From the NCBI GenBank assembly GCA_037446725.1, contig JBBIIC010000025.1, positions 1 through 29,145 of the forward strand: a stretch of DNA of 29,145 nucleotides. The letters are read 5' to 3'. This document shows positions 24,316-29,145 of this stretch, piece by piece (the stretch's first letter is position 1; every line of letters starts with the position of its first letter). A model generated the notes under the pieces. The model did not search any database, was not told the DNA's origin, and saw only the letters and a list, made by a program, of their open reading frames with translations. Origin of the DNA: JBBIIC01 sp037446725 (GTDB taxonomy: Bacteria; Actinomycetota; Coriobacteriia; Anaerosomatales; SLCP01). The translations under genes and the position numbers were made by a program.

Positions 24316-25128
24316 GTGACCGAGTGGACCACCGCCGCTCCGGCCGAGCTTGCCGAGGCACTCAAGACCGCACTGCTGCTGCCGGTCGATCCGGTGGGCG
24401 TGCGCCTGTTCCGCGACGCCGCCGAGTTCGAGGCGTGGCCCGCCCCGCACCCCGAGGCGCCGACGTTCTACTGCGCGGCGGTCCGACAGGCTGCGTCCGG
24501 CGCCTGTCTCAAGCTCGCGCTCGGTGACATCAGCTGCGACACGTCACCGCGCACCCTCGGCCTGGAGCAGGGCTTCGACGACCCCGGGTTCGTCGAGAGC
24601 TACGTGACCGCGGGGCTCTACCGCGACCTCTCCGTCGCCGAGAGCGTTCTCTCGGGTGTCGTCACGCTCTCCGGGATCGCCGGGGTGGCCGTCGCCCCGC
24701 TCGGGTCGTTCGAGCCCGCCGAGCCGCCCGACGTCGTCGTTCTCGCCGTGGCACCCTACGGCGTGATGCGCGTCTCACAGGCCGCCGGGTTCCACGGGGA
24801 CCGGATGCGCTCGGACTCCATCGGGATGCACGGCATCTGCGCCGAAGGCACGGCACTACCCTACGCGACCGGCGAGATCAGCATCTCGCTGTTGTGTTCG
24901 GGCACCCGGTACGTCGCGGGATGGGACGAGCACCTCATGGCGGTGGGGATCCCGATGGACCGGCTCCCCGTGCTGGTCGACGGGCTGCTGAGCACCGCCG
25001 AGCGCTACGAGCCGGACGAGCGCAAGGAGCTCCTGCGCACGGCGTGCCGCTGCGCGGCCCCGGTGCCGGCACGCGCACACCAGACGCTCGGATGCCTCTC
25101 GGACGGAGGCGGCTACTTCTGCAGGTGA
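24316..25128 (+). CDS. DUF169 family protein
   Basis: 270 residues; GTG start with AAGGAG six bases upstream, 10 bp after the transporter permease, so probably the last gene of that operon. Typical DUF169 (COG2043) features: PVGVRLF, YCAAVRQAASG, LGDISCDTSPRTLGLEQGF, PDVVVLAVAPYGVMRVSQAA, a central GMHGICAEG, and ISISLLCSGTRYVAGWDEHL followed by MAVGIP. Several cysteines (C63, and those in DISC, GIC, LLC) are conserved in the family and could bind a metal or cluster, which is not proven. DUF169 proteins are often found in anaerobes but have no settled function. Its link to an osmoprotectant transporter is seen only by position. Confidence 0.88.
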   Translation: MTEWTTAAPAELAEALKTALLLPVDPVGVRLFRDAAEFEAWPAPHPEAPTFYCAAVRQAASGACLKLALGDISCDTSPRTLGLEQGFDDPGFVESYVTAGLYRDLSVAESVLSGVVTLSGIAGVAVAPLGSFEPAEPPDVVVLAVAPYGVMRVSQAAGFHGDRMRSDSIGMHGICAEGTALPYATGEISISLLCSGTRYVAGWDEHLMAVGIPMDRLPVLVDGLLSTAERYEPDERKELLRTACRCAAPVPARAHQTLGCLSDGGGYFCR

Positions 25129-25138
25129 GAGCGGTCGG

Positions 25139-26824
25139 TCAGCGTCGCTTGCGACGGTTGTGTGCGATGACGATCGAGATGAAGAACCAGATGCTCACGA
25201 CGAACGCGAGCACCATCCCAATCTCGCCCACCGAGCGCGACCACCTCGGAGTGCCGGACACGCTGAGCATCGTCGAGAAGCCGATGACGAGCGCGGCGAC
25301 CACGAGTGCAAATGCGAGCCGGTTGACGAGTTCGTGCAGGTCGGACATGAGTTTCTCGTAGCCCACCGGGCGCACCGCCATCCGCACCTCACCGCGCGAG
25401 ACGCGGCGCAGCACTCGCTCAGTCGCATCCGGCAGCATTTCGAGCACGCGCAGGGTGTGACGCAGCGTGCCGGAGGCCTTGCGCCACATGACCTCGGGGT
25501 TCATCCGCTCGCGCACGACCTTGTCGGCGAACGGCTTGGCCGTCGACGCGAAGTCGAACGAGGGGTCGAGCATCGTGCCCACGCCCTCAAGGACGCCCAG
25601 CGTGCTGATGAGGAGCGCGAAGTCGCTCGGCACTCCCAGTGCGTGCCCTCTGATGAGGCCGAGCGTCTCGCTCATGAGCTCGCCGAAGTCGATGCCGCCG
25701 AGCTCGAGCCCGTGGTACTTGCCGATGAGCCGTGCGACCTCGCGATGGAGCACCACCTCGTCCACATCCGGGTTGCCGCTCATCGCCACAAGGGTGTCAG
25801 TGGCCATGCGCGGGTCGCGGTTGACCGCGCCCCAGACCAGGTCGACGAAGCGCTCGCGGGATTCCTCGGAGATGTTGCCGACGCGCCCGAAGTCGGTGAA
25901 GCCCACACGCCCGTCGGGCAGCGCGAGGTAGTTGCCCGGGTGGGGATCTGCGTGGAAGAAGCCGATTTCGAACATCTGCTTCAGGAAGCAGTTGATGCCG
26001 CGACGCGCGAGCTCGCAACGGTCCATGCCCGCCTCATCGAGCAGGTCGACGCGGTTCATGCGGATGCCGATCAGCCGCTCGAGCGTCAGCACGCGACCCG
26101 AGGTGTACTCCCAGTAGACCTTCGGGAACGCCACCGTGTCGTCGTCACGGAACGCGCGCCACAACCGCTCGGCGTTGCGCGCCTCCTTCGAGTAGTCGAG
26201 CTCCTGGATGACGGCCTCGGCGAACTCCTCGGAGATCGCTACGATGTCCATGTTGCCGAACAGGTCGGTGTGCTCAGCGACCCACCTCGCCTGCGTGAGC
26301 GCGATGTCGATGTCGATCTCGACCTGCCGGCGCGCATCGGGCCGCTGCACCTTGACCGCAACCTCGGTGCCGTCGTGCAGCGTGGCCCAGTGGACCTGGC
26401 CGAGCGAGGCGGCCGCGGCCGGCTCGGGATCGAAGGTCGCGAACAGCTCCTCGAGCGGGGCCTCGAGCTCGACCTCGATGACCGCCTTGACCCGCTCAAA
26501 CGGTTCAGCGGGCACCTCGTCTTGCAGCTTGCGCAGCTCGTTGGCGAGCTCCGGCGGGATCACGTCGGTGCGCGTGGCAATCGCCTGGCCGATTTTGATG
26601 AAGCTCGGCCCGAGCCGCTCGAACGCGCGGCGGGCGTGCTGCTCGCGCGTGAGGTGATCGGGTTTCGCGCCGCGGCCGAGCCTGCGGCGAGCCGGTGCCA
26701 CGCGGCGCAGCCCCGTCGCGTCTACGACCGTATGAAGCCCCTCGTCGGCAAGCACCGAGGCTATCTGGCGGTGTCGTGCGAGGTGCTTGCGGACGTCAGC
26801 CGATGCGACGCCCCTGGGGCTCAC
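25139..26824 (-). CDS. ABC1/AarF/UbiB-family atypical kinase
   Basis: 561 residues; GTG start overlapping the phasin-like gene's TGA by 4 bases. Motifs of the UbiB/ABC1 family in order: KxGQ (KIGQ, 77-80) in FIKIGQAIATRTDVIPPELA, the alanine-rich nucleotide loop AAAASLGQVH (about 136-145), invariant lysine K158 (VAVKVQRP), catalytic HADPHPGN (291-298) and DFG (311-313). Two membrane helices close the C-terminus (about 508-530 and 535-555), then a basic tail. UbiB-type proteins support quinone biosynthesis or lipid handling by an ATPase/kinase activity; in anaerobes a link to menaquinone is plausible but unproven. It converges with the DUF169 gene with only 10 bp between stops. Confidence 0.93.
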   Translation of the reverse strand: MSPRGVASADVRKHLARHRQIASVLADEGLHTVVDATGLRRVAPARRRLGRGAKPDHLTREQHARRAFERLGPSFIKIGQAIATRTDVIPPELANELRKLQDEVPAEPFERVKAVIEVELEAPLEELFATFDPEPAAAASLGQVHWATLHDGTEVAVKVQRPDARRQVEIDIDIALTQARWVAEHTDLFGNMDIVAISEEFAEAVIQELDYSKEARNAERLWRAFRDDDTVAFPKVYWEYTSGRVLTLERLIGIRMNRVDLLDEAGMDRCELARRGINCFLKQMFEIGFFHADPHPGNYLALPDGRVGFTDFGRVGNISEESRERFVDLVWGAVNRDPRMATDTLVAMSGNPDVDEVVLHREVARLIGKYHGLELGGIDFGELMSETLGLIRGHALGVPSDFALLISTLGVLEGVGTMLDPSFDFASTAKPFADKVVRERMNPEVMWRKASGTLRHTLRVLEMLPDATERVLRRVSRGEVRMAVRPVGYEKLMSDLHELVNRLAFALVVAALVIGFSTMLSVSGTPRWSRSVGEIGMVLAFVVSIWFFISIVIAHNRRKRR

Positions 26825-27201
26825 GATTCGCTGGACCCGCCCTCGACCGGCCTGAGCGACGCGATGAGCGCCTTGATCTCGGTGAGCTCGTTCTCGAGCC
26901 TGGCGACATCGTCCTTGGAGGCGAGACCCATGCGCTTGACGGCCTTGGCGGTCTCCTCGGACACCGTCTTCTGGGCCGAACTGGCCGCGCTGTCGGCCTG
27001 ATCGACGAGACGGCTCGCGAACGAGTCGGACTCCTCGCGCGACATACGCCCGCGTTTGACCATCTCGTCGGCCAGCTCCTCGGCCTTGTCCTTGGCGATG
27101 AACGCTGCGCCCATGCCCATGAGGAAGGCTTTCTCGATCAGTCCGGCCTCACCCGCGGATGTCGCCTCGGGCCGGTCTTTCTCGGTATCGTGCTCGGCCA
27201 C
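26821..27201 (-). CDS. Phasin-like coiled-coil protein
   Basis: 126 residues from the GTG at 27201, chosen because GGAGGG lies eight bases upstream; a start at 27279 is possible but without a good ribosome site. After a charged N-terminus comes a short hydrophobic helix (IEKAFLMGMGAAFIAKDKAE), a basic/acidic helix (MVKRGRMSREESDSFASRLV) and a C-terminal coiled coil (DDVARLENELTEIKALIASL). This matches the polyhydroxyalkanoate-granule-associated/phasin-like family commonly coupled to ABC1 kinases. No PHA synthase is in the window. Overlap with the kinase gene implies a shared function. Confidence 0.75.
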   Translation of the reverse strand: MAEHDTEKDRPEATSAGEAGLIEKAFLMGMGAAFIAKDKAEELADEMVKRGRMSREESDSFASRLVDQADSAASSAQKTVSEETAKAVKRMGLASKDDVARLENELTEIKALIASLRPVEGGSSES

Positions 27202-27300
27202 GTCGGGTTCCCTCCTCAACTCGTTCAGCAGAACCGTTCGATGCAAGTATTCCACATGCGAGCGCTGCGTGAACGCCACGGGCGCAACGGGATGCCCAGG

Positions 27301-28782
27301 CTACTGCACCTCGCGCACGAGCGGCGGGGTCGTGTCGAACGCTGCGGCCTCTTCGAACGCGGCGGCAGCGCGCAGCACCGTCGCCTCGGCGAAGTGGTTG
27401 CCGATGATCTGCAGTCCGATCGGCATCCCGGTCGCCGCATCGATGCCGCTCGGCACGCTCACCGCGGTGTTGCCCGCGAGGTTCACCGGGATGGTGTAGA
27501 AGTCCGAGAGGTACATCGCGAGCGGGTCGCTCGACTTCTCCCCGATCTTGAAGGCCACCGTGGGCGAGGTGGGCGTGAGCAGCACGTCGAAGCGCTCGAA
27601 CGCGGCGTCGAAGTCGCGCTTGATCAGCGTGCGCGCCTTCTGGGCCTGGCCGTAGTAGGCGTCGTAGTAGCCGGCGGAAAGCGCGTAGGTGCCGAGCATG
27701 ATGCGCCGGATCGACTCGGGGCCGAACCCCTCCGCGCGCGAGCGCATGTACAGGTCGAGGACGTCCTCGCTGCCTTCCGTGCGGTGTCCGTAGCGGATGC
27801 CGTCGAAGCGCGCGAGGTTCGAGCTCGCCTCGGCGGGCCCTATGATGTAGTAGGCCGAAAGCCCGTGCTCGGCACTCGGCAGGCCGACCTCCCCCACCTC
27901 GGCGCCGAGCGCGGCAAAGGTCTCGGCCGCGGCGAGCACGCTTGCGCGGACCTCCGGGTCGCAGCCCTCCGCCTCGAGCACGTCAGTGGCGATTCCCACG
28001 CGTAGCCCGGCGACCCCGTCGCTCAGGCCGGCGGTGAAGTCCTCGGCGGGCGGGTCGACGCTCGTCGCGTCCATCGGGTCCTTGCCCGAGATGGCGTTCA
28101 GTGCAAGCGCGCACTCCTCGACGGTCTTGGCGAACGGGCCTATCTGGTCGAGGCTGGAGGCGAACGCGACGCAGCCGTAGCGCGAAACGCGTCCGTAGGT
28201 CGGCTTGAGGGCCACGATGCCGGTGAGCGAGCCCGGCTGCCGAATCGAGCCCCCGGTGTCCGAGCCGAGCGTGACGGTGGCCATGCCTGCCGAGACCGCC
28301 GCGGCCGAGCCGCCCGATGAGCCGCCGGGCACGCGCTCGAGGTCCCAGGGGTTGTGGGTAGGGCCGAACGCCGAGTTCTCCGTCGACGAGCCGAACGCGA
28401 ACTCGTCCATGTTGCACTTGCCGACCGGAAGCGCACCGGCGTCGAGCAGGCGGCGCACCGCGGTGCAGTCGTAGGCGCTCTCGTAGTTCTCGAGGATGCG
28501 CGAGCTGCACGTGGTGCGCGTGCCGAGCAGGTTCATGTTGTCTTTGAGCGCGACCGGCACGCCCGCGAGCGGCGGCAGAACCACGCCGGAGGCGACGGCG
28601 TCGTCGATGCGCTCGGCGGCCGCGTGGGCGAGCTCGGCGGTCACCTGGTTGAACGCGTGCACCTGGCCGTCGAGCGCCTCGATGCGCCCGAGCGCGGCCT
28701 CAGCCACCTCGCGAGCGGCGAAGAGGCGGTTGGCGATACCGTCGCGGATCTGAGTCGCGGTGAGCCGGGAGAGGTCGATCAC
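27301..28782 (-). CDS. gatA: Aspartyl/glutamyl-tRNA(Asn/Gln) amidotransferase subunit A
   Basis: 493 residues; GTG start overlapping gatC's TGA by 4 bases (translational coupling). Amidase-signature triad: K80 (VALKDN), cis-Ser S155 (GGSSGG) and nucleophile S179 (DTGGSIRQP), in line with K79/S154/S178 of S. aureus GatA. Also the GatA patterns KCNMDEFAFGSSTENSAFGP and PTSPTVAFKIGE. It hydrolyses glutamine to ammonia, which is channelled to GatB to convert Glu-tRNA(Gln) or Asp-tRNA(Asn). Length is normal for the family. Confidence 0.98.
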   Translation of the reverse strand: MIDLSRLTATQIRDGIANRLFAAREVAEAALGRIEALDGQVHAFNQVTAELAHAAAERIDDAVASGVVLPPLAGVPVALKDNMNLLGTRTTCSSRILENYESAYDCTAVRRLLDAGALPVGKCNMDEFAFGSSTENSAFGPTHNPWDLERVPGGSSGGSAAAVSAGMATVTLGSDTGGSIRQPGSLTGIVALKPTYGRVSRYGCVAFASSLDQIGPFAKTVEECALALNAISGKDPMDATSVDPPAEDFTAGLSDGVAGLRVGIATDVLEAEGCDPEVRASVLAAAETFAALGAEVGEVGLPSAEHGLSAYYIIGPAEASSNLARFDGIRYGHRTEGSEDVLDLYMRSRAEGFGPESIRRIMLGTYALSAGYYDAYYGQAQKARTLIKRDFDAAFERFDVLLTPTSPTVAFKIGEKSSDPLAMYLSDFYTIPVNLAGNTAVSVPSGIDAATGMPIGLQIIGNHFAEATVLRAAAAFEEAAAFDTTPPLVREVQ

Positions 28783-29081
28783 GACGCATCGCCCCCGCCC
28801 ACGATACGCGGGATGACGAAGGCGTCCCCGGCTGCCTCAGGCGCGTTGGCGAGCGCCTCCGCGTTTGTGAGGCCCGGCTTCACCTCATCGGTACGCGTCA
28901 CGTTCACGACGTCGAGCGCGTGCGCGGTGGGCGGCACGTCGGCGAGGTCAAGCTGCTGGATGGTGTCGATGTGGCCGAGGATCGAGTTGAGGTCCTCGCC
29001 GAGATGCGCGACCTCCTCGTCGGTGAGAGCGAGCCGTGCGAGCAGCGCAACGTGGCGCACCTGCTCCTCGGAGATAGCCAT
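28779..29081 (-). CDS. gatC: Aspartyl/glutamyl-tRNA(Asn/Gln) amidotransferase subunit C
   Basis: 100 residues; ATG with GGAGG eight bases upstream. Standard GatC form: MAISEEQVRHVALLARLALT, a helical segment EDLNSILGHIDTIQQLDLAD, then VPPTAHALDVVNVTRTDEV and a C-terminal FVIPRIVG, which lies along the GatA-GatB interface and stabilises the complex. First gene of the gatC-gatA operon. A possible -10 box TATGAT on the minus strand (29118-29123) lies about 36 bases upstream; the -35 is not clear. Confidence 0.96.
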   Translation of the reverse strand: MAISEEQVRHVALLARLALTDEEVAHLGEDLNSILGHIDTIQQLDLADVPPTAHALDVVNVTRTDEVKPGLTNAEALANAPEAAGDAFVIPRIVGGGDAS

Positions 29082-29145
29082 GGGTGTGTCCTCCGGACGT
29101 GGTCGATGACGCGCTCCATCATACCCGAGCCCGCCGGCGTCGGAC

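Overview
The window is GC-rich and tightly packed, with short intergenic gaps and many GTGA/ATGA start-stop overlaps. I read 24 protein genes, no rRNA or tRNA, no CRISPR and no insertion sequence. A run of 100 Ns (12676-12775) is an assembly scaffold gap, so this is probably a draft or metagenome-assembled genome. High GC, a three-gene GatCAB amidotransferase, CWB2-type surface proteins, many multiheme cytochromes and a soluble periplasmic [NiFe] hydrogenase suggest an anaerobic actinobacterium, possibly of the Coriobacteriia. That placement is inference.

Left part (1-4577, minus strand): a three-gene operon of a cytoplasmic AAA+-like protein without a P-loop, a membrane-anchored TPR-like protein, and a large secreted protein (seven-bladed propeller, two Ig-like domains, CWB2 domain) that runs off the left edge.

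Hydrogenase operon (4757-9531, minus): Tat-exported small subunit, large subunit and a six-heme cytochrome c, followed by two hairpins. The large subunit has an in-frame TGA exactly where the second cysteine of the N-terminal Ni-binding motif (CxxC) should be, and a SECIS-like hairpin follows. I read it as a selenocysteine enzyme with Sec at the bridging Ni-Fe position, unlike classical [NiFeSe] hydrogenases, where Sec lies in the C-terminal motif. A sigma70-like promoter with a palindrome over its start site sits about 390 nt upstream, leaving a long structured leader.

Electron-transfer neighbourhood (9999-14444, minus): an NHL propeller protein with a PIN-like C-terminus, a membrane TPR protein with its own strong promoter, the assembly gap, and a 20-heme cytochrome c with its own promoter. 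Together with the hydrogenase this suggests H2 oxidation feeding periplasmic or extracellular multiheme cytochromes (inference).

Middle (14705-18487): an MFS transporter, an SRPBCC protein and a DUF4352-like lipoprotein in one operon, a second lipoprotein, and a winged-helix regulator. Two near-identical palindromes lie at 16002-16039 and 18574-18621.

Right part (18812-29081): gatB, then on the plus strand an OsmF/YehYXW-type osmoprotectant ABC transporter operon with a DUF169 gene, then on the minus strand an ABC1 kinase coupled to a phasin-like protein, and gatC-gatA. GatB is thus separated from its partners by about 7 kb of unrelated genes.
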